DNA of 64,000 nt from Glomus cerebriforme. Taxonomy: Eukaryota > Glomeromycota > Glomeromycetes > Glomerales > Glomeraceae. Numbering within the stretch: the stretch's first letter is position 1; each line of letters starts with the position of its first letter. Positions 22,706-35,089 of this stretch are shown here, piece by piece. The notes beneath the pieces are model-generated. The model had not been told where the DNA came from, did no database searches, and worked only from the letters and a program-made list of their open reading frames with translations. The position numbers were made by a program, and so were the translations under genes. The stretch covers positions 161,739-225,738 of the forward strand of contig QKYT01000133.1 in assembly GCA_003550305.1 (NCBI GenBank). The letters are read 5' to 3'.

Positions 22706-23776
22706 ATGGTTCACTTTAATAATGATCCACAAATATCTTTCGATAATAAAGAACGTAAAAATTCTTCGATAACTGATGATTCTCCTTATAATTCTGTGAA
22801 TAGGTTGGAAATGCAACATTATATATTTAAATATATTTGGCAAAATAATTTTTCTACGCCTATCGCAAAACAACTTCAAGTAGGAGGAATGAAAGTTTTG
22901 GAGGTGGGATCTACACCAGAAATATGGACATTCGATATGGCAACCAATTATCCTTTATCTACTTTCATAGGTTTAAATAACGCCACGACTTGTAATAAAA
23001 GTAATAATAACGAACCGTTGAATGCAACTGTATTGCGAACTGATTCTTCATCCTCAACCATTCCCTTCCCGGACGAGACATTTGATTTTATATACCAAAG
23101 ATTCTTTCTTCCACCATCAAGCGGCTTAAATTCAAATTTTATTGAACAATATGATTTGGTTAAACATATGATTAGAGTATTAAATCCAGATGGATGGATT
23201 GAATTTATGATAATGGACAATTTGTTATGGTATAATACTGGTTTATACACATTTCGTTTAACTCAAGCATATTACTCTTTGACTAATTATGGATGTGATG
23301 GATGTGATACATATAACAGAATTGATGAAAAACATATATATAATATGTTAATTTCTACTCAACAAATTCAATCTGTTATTATAAAAACTAAACGTATTCT
23401 GTTAGGTGCAAACGGTGGAAGAATAGGTGAATTGGTAAGGAATAAATTTTCATTCTTTTTTTTTTTATGGTATTTATGTTGGAAGATTCTAATTATCATA
23501 CCATTTCACTTGTTTTGTTTGTATAGTTGTGCGATGTTTTATTGCGACCAATAAAAGCTAATAAATCCGCGTTATGTAAATATATGGGGGTATCTACAAA
23601 AGAATTTGATAAAATGTATAATATAATGTTAGAAGAAATAAATGATTACGGAACATTCTGTATTTCTCACAGGTAAATAATTATAACTATTGTTGTTAAC
23701 AGCTCAATGTTATATATTTCGAATCTAACCTTTTATTCTCTTAAAAATTGTTAGGATATATGCAAAGAAATTGTAA
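22706..23776 (+). CDS. SAM-methyltransferase-like protein, three exons
   Basis: Paralogue of the gene at 6264-7662, predicted 298 aa. Exons 22706-23434, 23527-23672 and 23755-23776. The last two introns are at the same positions and phases as in the paralogue, and its first two introns are absent here. The order of motifs is VLEVG (residues 64-68) followed by STPEIWTFDMATNYPLSTF, then IPFPDETFDF and IRVLNPDGWIEFM, then ILLGANGGRIGEL at the first splice site, exon 2 LRPIKANK...MYNIMLEEIN, and the end RIYAKKL. Motif I lacks both glycines of the usual CGPG, and the post-motif also has PDG in place of PGG. Probably a degenerate or repurposed methyltransferase fold; no target is evident. Confidence 0.8.
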
Positions 23777-25020
23777 AAAATTTAATTTTATATAAAGGAC
23801 ATTTTTCATTTACAATATAGACTTGAGTGGGCTTGTTTATTATGATCTTGATTTTTGACTTTAATGTTTGATAAAGTGAGTGGCCATGTGAAAAAAGAGA
23901 AGATAGATGGCTGGGCTGATAAAAAAAAAAAAGAGATGAAAATGCGAAAAAAAACTTAATATTAATAGATTAAAATTGACATTGAATAATAGAAATGTAA
24001 AATGTTAACAATATATATATATCTGTAAAAAAAAAAAAATTAATGGCTAATCATATAACCATGAGAAAAAAAATATATCGTCTCGATTTAACGAACATTT
24101 TAAAGTTTTATTTAATACGGGTTAATTAGAAAAGGAAAAAAAGGACAATGTGGTTTTATTTAAAATCTCTTTTAATAAATTGCGGGAATAGTTAATTTAC
24201 AAAAAATTGCACAAAATTTATTCTGCAGTGTTGTCTCTTTAAATCTTTTTTTTTTTTTGTAGTAAATTTGATGAGATTAGATTTCCAAACGTCCCGCTAT
24301 TTATAAAGTTGATACTTTAAGTTTTATAATGCGAAGCCACATTTTATGGCTGTTAAAACTAAAGGAATTACTTATAAATCAAAGCCATGTCTATAAAATA
24401 GATAATTAAACGAATAAGGTTGAGCCACATTTTTTGATCCTTGTTATTTTCGTTCTTTTATCAATGTGACTTAAGCCTCAATATAATGTGATAAACGCTT
24501 AAAAATGATTGATTTTTAATAAAGGTGTGGCATATTAGAAAATTCCTTTCTTTTTCGTAAATATCCCTTGATTTTTTCGATGATAATCGAAAAATAAAGG
24601 TGATATTTATATATTATTTGAAAAGAAAAGCGCTATTCCAAAATGTGTTTTTGTTTGTATGTTTTTTAATGTTGCGATATTCGAATTATGATATAATTAT
24701 TATTTTATTAATTTGATTTGTGTCATGAATTAGTTTGGAGGATTGGATTACTACCATTATTTCTTCAATTATCAATTTGGTAAAATGAGTTTTATTTTGT
24801 AAAACTTGATCTTTTTTTTTTGTCTCTTTGATCTTGCGTATTCTGAAGCAATTATTATTATTATAGTTTGTTGCAATAATCGGATCAACAGTATTTCTCA
24901 CAAGATCCGATGGTATGTTTTTTTCCCATTTGATTTTCTTTTTTTGGTTTGTTTTTATAAAAACAAATTTCCATTCATTATATTTTTTTGGATGAGCTTA
25001 ATATAGATATTGCAATTAAA
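23777..25020. other. Intergenic region
   Basis: No gene seen; short frames near 24686-25006 are on both strands and look random. Contains homopolymer runs and a (TA)n patch near 24010. Confidence 0.4.
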
Positions 25021-25697
25021 ATGCCATATAGACTTGCGGTATCGTTTGGAATTTTATTTATAATTATTTCAATCATTTTAGTATATGGAATTATTGCAAC
25101 TTTGGTAATTACTTTATTTATTTTTAATTTGACGAAATTAATTTTAATATATTGTACTCAATTTTTTTTTTTATTGCATCGGCGCATTTATTAAACCGTG
25201 CAAACCGTCACGTTCCAAATGCCCAAATCCAAAGTTGAAACATTCAAAGCTGAAGAATGAACTAAAGAGAACAACAACATTGTATAGCACAAAAGCATAC
25301 GAAAGGTTTTTGATTTGTGTTTTAATAATTTATTTAATTATAACAATCACAACAATAATATATATGTTTACGAGTAAACAATTAGCTATAGAACGATGTA
25401 ATGATGAATTTAAAACTTCAACATCTGAAGATAATTATTGTGATCGAAAAGAAAGGATTAATGTTTGGACAAGAACCGGTTTATTGATTTTAATGACCTT
25501 ATTTGGGGTAAGTTACTTTTTTATATAATAATAATATATATATATATCTATTTATTAATATATATTTTGTTAATTAGGCACATTTATGGGGAATCACAAA
25601 TAGATTAAATAAAGAACTAAGAAAAGTTCGTAAAAAAGGTCGTAGAACTCCAACAAAACATCTTACTGCTGCTTCCCTTGGTATTTATAACACATGA
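25021..25697 (+). CDS. Small three-helix membrane protein, unknown
   Basis: Predicted 158 aa in three exons: 25021-25104, 25235-25507, 25578-25697; all junctions are GT/AG and phase 0. Hydrophobic segments lie at about residues 7-28 (SFGILFIIISIILVYGIIA), 53-73 (FLICVLIIYLIITITTIIYMF) and 109-124 (TGLLILMTLFGAHLWG). Between helices 2 and 3 is a hydrophilic loop with Cys83 and Cys97, possibly a disulfide if lumenal. The C-terminus is basic (RKVRKKGRRTPTKH). The first intron is the least certain: the first exon could also read on to a stop at 25194. I do not recognise the family. Confidence 0.5.
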
Positions 25698-26979
25698 TCG
25701 TTCGATACTGCATAAGAATGTAATTCATGAATATACAGAATTTGATTAGGAATGAAATAGTGATAAATATGGTAAAATAAATTTTGACGAGTAAAAAAGT
25801 AATCAAACGGACATCACCGTAAAAGTTCATCTATCAGCTTGTAAAATGCGTGATGATGTTCTTTTATAAAATAAAATTAGATTTCACAACAATGTTCCAA
25901 TAAGGTTCATGATTTACTGTAATTTTTGGGATCAAACTAGGAAATTTCATAAAGGACTTTGAACTCTTTTTTTTGTTTCAGATATGGCCGATTTTCATTG
26001 GATAAACGTCAATATATATTTTATAGTGAAGAAATATACGAAAATTTGGATTGGTGCGCCTAATAAATAACATGTAATTACAGTATGTTGTCTGGTGAAA
26101 TTTAATAATAAATTTTATATCATCTAGTACTGCACAAAATACGAGTTTCCCGTGTAAAAATTTGAATAATGTACACAACAGTTCGTTACTTTTTACTTAA
26201 ACCCACACTAAATTAATGTAGTTCTGAGACCAAAAAAAAAAAATTATTAGTGTTTATCCGCCTGCTGATTACGGAGATCCGCAAAACATTCGGATTTCCC
26301 GGATGACGGACAATAAGCATTAACTGTTAAATTTTTTATAACAATCCGATTATCCGTCATCCGGATTTTTGACGGGATATCCGTTATTCGACGGATTTTC
26401 GGGATGACAGATACGGGATATCCTCAGATAGGAACATTACAATGTTCAACGTGTTTCAACTTAAATATACTTGCTATTATCTTGCTATTATCTTTTGAAC
26501 TTCCTGATTTCTTTCATCTTGCGGGATGAAGCGCCAATTTAAATATAAAGAATAAAATTAACTTTGTTCGTTTATTTTTAATCTATTTTTGTTTACTTTA
26601 TTTTCATTTAAGGTACAGTATATATAATATATCATTTATCACTTTTTTAATAATAAATAAGAATAACAGATAATATTATTTATTATTAAATTTACTAATA
26701 CTTCAAATTAAATTAAGGCGGCACAGTTACAGCATTATAATGAAAAAAATATTCTAACAGTATTCTAACTATTACGTATGTTCAAACCATCATGAAACTG
26801 CGCTGCTTTACATGTGCATATTATGCAAAAATGATTTCCCACCGACACTGTCTCACCAACCAGCCCATTTGCTAAAAATGTATGAATTGTCGTCATTATC
26901 TCATGATTTTACTTAAAAACATTTTTGTTTTTCTTTCGTCTTTTGTCTTAAAAGTATTCTTTAATATTGTATTTACGAC
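25698..26979. other. Intergenic region with CGG-rich hairpin
   Basis: Apart from the inverted repeat at 26299-26364, no gene or element is seen. The last ~150 bases should hold the promoter of the LRR gene that starts at 26980. Confidence 0.35.
26265..26415. repeat. CGGAT-rich inverted repeat
   Basis: Perfect 12-bp arms CCGGATGACGGA (26299-26310) and TCCGTCATCCGG (26353-26364) with a 42-bp loop, within a patch containing many ATCCG/CGGAT copies. Its CpG density stands out from the surroundings. A looser patch with TCCGG motifs occurs at 60440-60580. Confidence 0.65.
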
Positions 26980-28542
26980 ATGAAAAACGCAAAAGAATAT
27001 ATAGATGAAAAATATCCACAAAATACAAGAAATCAAATAATTGAGTTGGACATTGGAAATGAATTATTGGAAGGTCATCTGGATTTGAACGATTTCATTA
27101 ATTTACAAAAACTTGATTGTTCTAATGGAATAATAACCAAGACTAAAAATGAAATCACAAGTTTGGATGTTAGCAAGTGTTTGCAATTAACTAAACTCAG
27201 TTGCTCTCGTAATTTAATAAGTGATTTGAATATCAGTAACAATACACAATTAACTAAACTTGAATGCAGCCGTAATAAAATATCTGATTTAAATGTAACC
27301 AAGAATGTGAATTTAAATGAGCTTCATTGTTCTTATAATAAGATAAATTATTTAAATATCATCAATAATAAGGAATTAAGTACGCTTGATTGCTCTAGTA
27401 ATAAGGATCTCACTAGTCTTGATGTTAGCAAGAATACAAATCTAGTTAAGCTAAATTGTTCTAGTAATGATCTTACTAGTCTGGATGTTAGCAAGAACAC
27501 AAATCTAGTTAAGCTTAATTGCAGTTCCAACAAAATAGCTTATTTGGATTTAAATAATTGTTCAGATATAAGAGAACTTAATGTTGGTACCAATAACTTA
27601 ACTAGTCTGGACATAAGTAAATGCAATAAACTTAGCGATCTTTATTGTTATAATAATAAGCTTGACAAACTGGATATCAGTTTTTGCCCTGAACTTACTA
27701 GACTTAATTGTAGTAATAATCTTTTAGATAACTTGGACTTCGAATCTTCAAAATCATTAACGTATTTGAATATGAATGACAATAAATTTTACAAAGATTT
27801 GAGTTGCTTTAGTTCCTTAATTAACCTGGAAGAACTCTCTATTTGGAATAATTCTTTTTTTGGTTCCTTAAAATTTCTCTGTAATTTAACTAAACTCAAA
27901 TACCTGTACATCAAAAACACCGATATTGATAGTGGTTTAGAGTATTTATCATCAGCTAATTTGAAAATAATTCAATGCCCTACGGAAGACAGACCTGAAA
28001 GTAAAGTATCCCTGATTGAACAAAACTTAAAACCCTACAAAAAAGAAGATTTTAGTGATTGGTATGATTTTCAGGCATGGAGAAAAGACAATCTTTTTTT
28101 AATTGAAAAAGCCAAGGAAATTATTGAGCTAGAACAAGAAGTCCAGAAATTACGAATAGAGAGAAAACAATTAACCGAAATAGCTAATATAATTGCACCT
28201 AACATTCCATTTGATTTCAAGAATTTAATATTAGAAATAAAAAAATTAAAGGCCAATGATTTAAATTATCAAATTCAATTACAAAAAGCCGAATTGAAAC
28301 AATTGACTGAAATTAAATTCGATGGGGATGCTCAAGAAATGTGGGAACTTTTTTGCGAAGCTCATGAAGAAATTATAAAAAATAATGCTAATTCTTTTGC
28401 TAATAAGCAATTAGCCAGGGCAAAGAAAAGTTTGAGTAGGAAATTAAATGAAGCAGAATTACAAGTTATTCTTGATAGTGATAATAGATATACAAAAATC
28501 AATGCTTTAGAAAAGCAATTAAGAAATTTATATGAGGAGTAA
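26980..28542 (+). CDS. LRR protein (LDCS/LDVS type) with charged C-terminal domain
   Basis: Single exon, 520 aa. The N-terminal part (MKNAKEYIDEKYPQNTRNQI) leads into about 13 leucine-rich repeats of 21-23 residues up to about residue 335, with the pattern L..L.CS.N.LTSLDVS.N..L, a cysteine-containing LRR seen in bacteria and some eukaryotes. Two adjacent repeats (DNA about 27411-27540, offset 63 bp) are nearly identical, so the array was recently expanded. Residues ~350-520 hold KKEDFSDWYDFQAWRKD, a coiled coil (EIIELEQEVQKLRIERKQL, about 380-400) and a helical, charged end. There is no F-box, kinase, signal peptide or membrane helix. Likely a cytosolic protein-binding scaffold; partner unknown. 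LRR assignment is certain, role is not. Confidence 0.88.
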   Translation: MKNAKEYIDEKYPQNTRNQIIELDIGNELLEGHLDLNDFINLQKLDCSNGIITKTKNEITSLDVSKCLQLTKLSCSRNLISDLNISNNTQLTKLECSRNKISDLNVTKNVNLNELHCSYNKINYLNIINNKELSTLDCSSNKDLTSLDVSKNTNLVKLNCSSNDLTSLDVSKNTNLVKLNCSSNKIAYLDLNNCSDIRELNVGTNNLTSLDISKCNKLSDLYCYNNKLDKLDISFCPELTRLNCSNNLLDNLDFESSKSLTYLNMNDNKFYKDLSCFSSLINLEELSIWNNSFFGSLKFLCNLTKLKYLYIKNTDIDSGLEYLSSANLKIIQCPTEDRPESKVSLIEQNLKPYKKEDFSDWYDFQAWRKDNLFLIEKAKEIIELEQEVQKLRIERKQLTEIANIIAPNIPFDFKNLILEIKKLKANDLNYQIQLQKAELKQLTEIKFDGDAQEMWELFCEAHEEIIKNNANSFANKQLARAKKSLSRKLNEAELQVILDSDNRYTKINALEKQLRNLYEE

Positions 28543-28578
28543 AATTGAAAGCAAATACTTCAGAAGGGAAGAAAAAAG

Positions 28579-28613
<35 letters not shown>
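28579..28613. repeat. (ATT)n microsatellite
   Basis: About twelve uninterrupted ATT triplets just downstream of the LRR gene stop, probably in its 3' UTR. Confidence 0.9.
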
Positions 28614-28614
<1 letters not shown>

Positions 28615-31016
28615 TACATCCAAACTACTAAGATATCGGTTACTATTCAATTTTTCAATATGATATAATGAGAATTTTGCTTTATTGGTCTCGCGCATAT
28701 CGTAATCTTACTACTTATCTACTACAAATTCGTATAATAACCCTTTTCCCCAACATTTTCAAGAAATCTATTTCTTTGGTAGATTTTTTATTAGTAGTTA
28801 ATATTTTACATTGCAAAGAAATTTGTTATAACTAAAGCATAGTGTTTGTGCAATTTAGATTATTTTCTTTGTATCTTATATATAAATTTACTTTATGAAT
28901 TATTATTTACAAAAATTAGATTAAATATTTTGTTGATAAGATACAGTATGTATGCAAATATCTGGCAATTTATCCTTTTGTTAAATCTTGTCATATTTGG
29001 TCATTTATCGCTTTAAAATAGCTATTAAGGACGGTAATTAATATCTACTAATTATGCTTTTATTAACTTTTTATCAAATATATCAGTTATTTTATCACTT
29101 TTTAAATCATGCTATAGTATAATTGGTAAAGTATTAGTAGTTTATAGTTTCTATATCCAATGTTCTAACGCGATATAAAGAATATAGGCTGGTACAGATT
29201 TTTTTTATCTACTTTGAGTAAATTTGATTATATAAAAATATGCCACTACACGACAGGCACGTTTTTGATTAATCATTCAGCAGTCGAATATTCACCAAAC
29301 AAGAAACTCATCTTGATATTTTGTTATTTCAGATGCAAATATTTTATATATAACATTTTTTTTTTAAAAAAAAAATATTAATAAAAAAATACATCATAAA
29401 TTAAATTTTTTTTATAATTAATCACTAATCAAACGTACTTCAAATTGGTTGCTCTTGTTTAACATTGCAACTTTCAGTTATTTCTAAATAATTTTAACTT
29501 TCTATCATTATTTATTTTTCAAGGAAACATTTTAATTCAAAACCACTAAACACAAAATGATCCATCTTTTTAAACCGAATATATTGTAATTTTTTAGAAA
29601 TGAATCTATCTAAATTTCTAAGTTTTCTTCATCCATCACCGATAAATATTGTTATATTAAGAAAAATTAATTAAGTACATGATTTAATATGGAAAGGATA
29701 ATTCTAAAATGAACTAATTGAGTGTGAATTTGTAATTGAAAACCTTGATCCTGATCTCTTTTATAATATAATAAGTTAATTAAATTACTGGAAGAAAAAT
29801 TATTTCAAAAATTCTTGGCGCGAATTCCATAACCTTATCACATATACTGTACGAGTACCTAGCTCAAGATTTCGCCCAAGGATATAAACTATCATTTATC
29901 CAATCACATTCATATAACATTCTGATACTTTTAAGTAAACACAGTGAATTGAGAGCCTTCGCTTTATCTTATAAGATAAATTATTAAATTCCAATATCCT
30001 CAAATTTTACTTCGTGTTGATAACGATCAAACATGATATTATAATACTAATCAACTTTCTATGTCTTTAGCTATATAAAATAATGAAACGATTTCATTTT
30101 CCTTTGTATTAATTGTGATAGGAATTTTATCATAAATTAAATTAAGATTAACGGGCGAACGTCATTTGAAAGAGTCGATCGAATAAGAAGAATATACTGT
30201 ATATCAGGAGTGAAAATCGCGGGTTGAGAATTGAATAGCCAAGGGAGAAAGACGTTTAAATTTGTATCATTCCATCTTTTTATGAATAATGATCGAATAA
30301 ATTAAGACATTTCTACTAATCTTCTCACAAGAATTTTATGAGATGACATAAGGACCAATATTCTACCGAGGAAACCAAATTTCTTAGTGGGCAAAAATTT
30401 TATGTACATTGAATGGTAATAGAAATTGAGATAATATGATAAAATGTTAATAAACATAAGTATGTGAAGGGATTTTCATCTTTGGAATTGTTCAATACTT
30501 CAATTTCTGCAACCTAATCATGTACGAATAAATTTTTAATTGACGCATAAATATAAAAGGATTTCATCAAAAAATGTTTTAGAAATTTTTAGTATGATTT
30601 ATAGTGAAACGTTACTTGCAACTATCACGTGACTTTAAATTCCCATTTTTTATTGACTCGGTCCACTCTAACTTTACTCGCGTCAACGATCCAAAAATAT
30701 GAAATCTAAGTTTTACATGATTAATTTGCAATATAATTTTTTCATTCGGTTTGGAATTTATTATCATATTTCCAAAATTCTATTATCTAATAACTATTTA
30801 TAACAAGAATTTAATATTCAAATATTTGACTATAAAATCTTGAATACTTTCTATCGTAATACGGTATTAATATAGGGACTTTGGAATTATATCTCCGGCC
30901 GCGTTAAATCTGGCCAAAAAATTGTTTAACAAATTTAAAACATACAAATAATTGAAAAAAAAAATTGTAAAATGTAAAATTTGTACAACCGGAAAAATGT
31001 CAAAAAAATAAACAAT
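28614..31016. other. 2.4-kb gene-poor gap
   Basis: No gene recognised. Around 29690-29780 the plus strand reads CEFVIENLDPDLFYNI, which looks protein-like but is surrounded by stops, so it may be a coding relic. A T-then-A tract lies at 29358-29375. Confidence 0.3.
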
Positions 31017-31548
31017 CTAAATTATTTTTGGAATGGTTAGAACATTTGGTATTTCTGTAATTTTGGCAGAAAAGTGGTTTGCACTTGGTTGTACATTGAG
31101 CGTCCTGCACGCTCTTATATATATTTGATTCGCTACTCCTAACAATTTTAACATTTCTCTTTTATTTTTATTAATAGTACGAATTTGACCCTGACCTGCG
31201 TTCTCTAATTCAAAATTTTCTATTTGAAGTCCTTCGAACCTGAAAACACTATTGTATTGTTTCAAAAATCTCTGCACACTAAGAAATCTCAAATAATGTT
31301 AGAATATCCCTACATTAAATTGAATCTTTATTAGTAATTGTACATACTTTCTAATGTTCTCGTTGGTAGCATTAATAGTACCATTTTCCATAACTTGAAA
31401 CGTGTTTTCATAATCTTTTTTTAATGACTCGCACACTGTAACAAATATGTCTTCTACTTCTTTTTCCATTTCTACAAAAATACGTTAAAATTTAATATTA
31501 TGATCATAGAAATTATCTTTTACGCTCAATATTCATACCTTTTTGCAT
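31017..31548 (-). CDS. Small charged protein, unknown family
   Basis: Predicted 131 aa in three exons: 31548-31539, 31471-31348, 31278-31017. The first exon is only 10 nt (ATGCAAAAAG), but its phase joins exactly to GAAATGGAAAAAGAAG, giving MQKEMEKEVEDIFVTVCESL. Middle: DYENTFQVMENGTINATNEN; exon 3: QRFLKQYNSVFRFEGLQIEN and KREMLKLLGVANQIYIRACR. The third exon could instead begin 9 nt earlier, adding KFLS in frame; both acceptors have AG. It is mostly helical and charged, without signal or membrane segments. I do not recognise it; a small subunit of a larger complex is possible, but that is a guess. Confidence 0.55.
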
Positions 31549-34520
31549 GTTGTTCAATTTTTGTATTTTTATTTTTTTTGGTCAGGAGCATAATTCTTCC
31601 TTTTATATACCCGATTCAAGATTCCCATGAATGACACGGTAAGGTTACACATTATCCAAATACTTACTTGAATACAGGTCAGAAACAGGTTTTTGAGTTG
31701 TCTTGTACGTCATTATCTATTACATAAAATTGGAGGATCTTTGTTGTCTTTGTTGTATAAAAGCGAGAAATTTTTACGGAATTAATTGTAATTATAAACT
31801 CCTAGATATTCTCCGCTATAGATTTTTTTGTCTGATCTTTTTTATTCATTCATATGAACATCATGATCCATATTTTCTTCATAAAAATTAAATTGACATA
31901 ATATATTCGCAACGCATATCTTCGTTTATCAATCGCAATTCCAGAATTTCAAATAATGTCATCTCTGTCTTCGATTTCGTGAATTGTTTGAATTATCCAT
32001 CAACAGATCTTTGAAAACTAATCATCCTAATAAAAATTTACAAAATTCAATAGTATACTTTCTTTAATGAATACAGTTTCTTCTTTGTTCTTTGAGTTCC
32101 TTAATTTCTCACTGTAATTTTATTGTCATTCACTGTTTTGCGAATCATTTGTTATCATAAAAATAACGTAATACTAGTCGAAATTAAATCTTGGTCCAAA
32201 TTGAATACACATATTTTTTTACATGTAATATATTCATTGATAAAATTAATACTTACAAAGAACGTAAAGAACGTGGGAGCTCAGAGATACAGGTTCTTTA
32301 AATTTTTGTCCTCCCCTTTATTGTGATGTGTGACAATTTTTCAAAGAACAAACAGAAATGGAAATATGTATATCAAAACCGGTTTTATATCCTGTATTAC
32401 CGGTTTGTGAAAGACTGTGATACGGTAAATTTTTCTTTTAAAATTAGAAAGGGAAATTTTCTGTTTTTTTTTAGAATATTCCCGACAATCTATTTTTTGA
32501 CCATTCATAAATTTCCTTTTTATTACTTTATTCATGCTTGTGTAATGGAAAATTTTAAAATTAGTTTAAATATATTGGTTTATAAATATATTTTGATTCT
32601 CAAAAAAGAACTTCCATTCTATCAGATTTGAGATATCAACCAGAAACCCCTATATTGCGTTTGACTCATGGGTGTTTTACTTTTTGGGCTCCTGTAACTC
32701 TTCTTGTCCTCAGTCAACGAGCTTGGCGTCTTTATTTTTTTTATCGATCTTGTTATTTATAGTCACCTTTTTTTAACTTGCCACTTATGCTTTCTTTCTC
32801 AACAAAATATTAACTGTTGATTTCGCTGCCATTTATGCTTTCTTTCTCAATAAAATAATCCTGCTTTATTTTTACGTTACGGTGAATCACCAGGTAAATT
32901 AATTTAAAAATATATTTTCAATTTTTATTGTCTTATTAAATGACTGACGCATTCCATTTTCATGAAATTAGGTACATCTTAGTATATCTTGGTATTCGAG
33001 CATTATGAACGCATCCTATAGCCCCAGATAATAAAGATTTCACAAGCTTTGATGTTCTCATTAAAGATCAAAACGGACAAGTTATTTCCAACGTGATATT
33101 GCTGACTATCTCCAAAAATTCGCTGCAGCACAAGATTCATTTTGTAAAAAAAAGATCACAAAATAATTAATTATGCTAGTTTTGCTGAATAGTGAATACA
33201 AACAATAAAAAAGTCAGGTTGGATTAGCAAATTATTTGGTCGTCTACGATACGACGTCACGTACAAATTTAACGGGAGATCAAGTTAAAATCATCGGTAA
33301 AGTTTTGGAGACTGATCATACACAAGGTGGAACCTTTTTTTTGGTATACTTGATATTAAAGCTTCAGTACTGTTTCAGTTTGTCTTGTTAGTAAATATTA
33401 TGCTGGTAACATTGACAAGGAGACTATTGAATGTTCACTTCTTTATTCATATCTTTGACTCATTGAGAAGTATGGTCTTTTCAGCTTGCATCTTCGATTG
33501 ATCATTTTTGCGGGAAAAAAAAAGAAAAAAACATTTTAAAACAAAAAAATAGTTTTCAGGTTGGTCTATTTTATGTATATGACCGTGAAGTAGTATTTCA
33601 AGATATTTAAAATAATTAATTTCGCATTTTCATTTTAGGGAATAAATTATTTTTAGATATTTATTGAACATCGGTAAACATGTTAATCATTATGTTATAT
33701 TTTAGTTATCTTGCACTTTTTTTTACAATTTGAAAATTATTAATAAATAAAATAGTGATTACTGTAAATTTATTCTCCCTTTCTAATAATAATTTAATAA
33801 TAATTTTGAATCATGAAAACGTCCATTTCTATTAACTTTAAAATCTTCCAATCCTCAAAGTCTTTTTGATACAGTATATGTTCTTTAGGTATTTAACTTC
33901 CTTAACTTTGGAACCATTGTAATAATATGTGGTGGCTATTGGTAGTGAAACAGAAACTATTCCTTTAATTAATTTTAATTGCGATACACAGTTGTAAAAA
34001 CGTAAGAATTTTTTTTATTTGTGAAATTACGAGAAAATAAAACATTTCCTTAATAATGTTAGAAAAATTACTTACAAAAAATGAGGATTGTTACTTGATA
34101 TTAATATTATTATAACGAGTTAAATGGAGAATATATTTAGGGAATATTTAAGATATATTCAGAAAAAGAAAAAAAGTGATAATGAAAGCTAAATTTTCAT
34201 ATTTATATGTTATCGAAAGAGGGGAAATAGTAAATAAGGGGAAGGAATACCGGCAAAGATATTTCAGTACTTCTAAAAGAAGAAATTTATGCAAAAAAAT
34301 TTATGACAAATTTTTTATATTGTTTATAAAAAATATTAACGCATTACTTACAGTATATACGGTTAATGTTCCACGTTCCAAAATATTTTCGTGTTTACAT
34401 ATCAAATTTTTTTTAAATAAAGTTAAAAAAATATTATCATTTTTTGTTTCAAATTTAGATTGTATTGTAATTATCGGATACATGATTATTACGTGGTTAC
34501 TACCAGTCACTAGTTTAACG
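31549..34520. other. 3-kb gap with scattered coding-like relics
   Basis: Overlapping short frames on both strands, none starting convincingly. Protein-like pieces on the plus strand are PETPILRLTHGCFTFWAPV near 32645, DFTSFDVLIKDQNGQVIS near 33035, DIADYLQKFAAAQDSF near 33100 and NLTGDQVKIIGKVLETDHTQ near 33268, in different frames. They could be a dead gene but I cannot name it. Confidence 0.3.
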
Positions 34521-34888
34521 TAGGGATGTTAAATTGCTTTAACAAAGCATGCTTGAATCGAATTTGAGCATTAAATGTGTTCCAAACTTGTTTCAAGCTT
34601 GTTTAGCGGTTTAATAGTATAAGTTTTAATGATGCTTCAAAGTATATATGAGCACGTTTGTTTAAACGCGTTTGATTAGTTTCTTTCATCATAAATTTTT
34701 TTAATAAATATGGATTTATTTAATACGGGAATAAATACGTGGACTTAAGTAAACGTCTAACTACATTACATATTCGCGTTTAACTATACGTCAAGCTCGT
34801 TTTCTCAAAACACTTTAGCTTGCTTTTTAAGCTTAGGCTATATTGAACCGAACTTAAACTGGATCGGTTGAGCGATTTAACATCCCTA
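34521..34888. mobile_element. 368-bp non-autonomous hAT element
   Basis: Inverted ends TAGGGATGTTAAATTGC (left) and GCGATTTAACATCCCTA (right), one mismatch in 17 bp, enclosing about 330 bp of sequence with internal AAGCTTG motifs and no open frame. Flanks are GTTTAACG (34513-34520) and GGTTAACG (34889-34896), an 8-bp target duplication with one difference, as expected for hAT elements. Confidence 0.8.
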
Positions 34889-35089
34889 GGTTAACGGCTT
34901 AATATAATCAATTTATTGTGTTTAATAAATGTATTTAATTATTTTATTCACTAAAATAACATTGCAATCGAAACATAATGTTTTATACTAAAAACAAATT
35001 TTAAATTTTATTGATAAATAAAATAATTCATAAATTTACTCTGAATCCTACATATATCAGATATATTGTATTTAAAATATTAAAACTAA

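Noticed and set aside
31703..34510. Several 60-115-codon frames on both strands
   Set aside because: Overlapping, Lys/Phe/Ile-rich, without start context, splice partners or recognisable motifs; expected by chance in AT-rich DNA.
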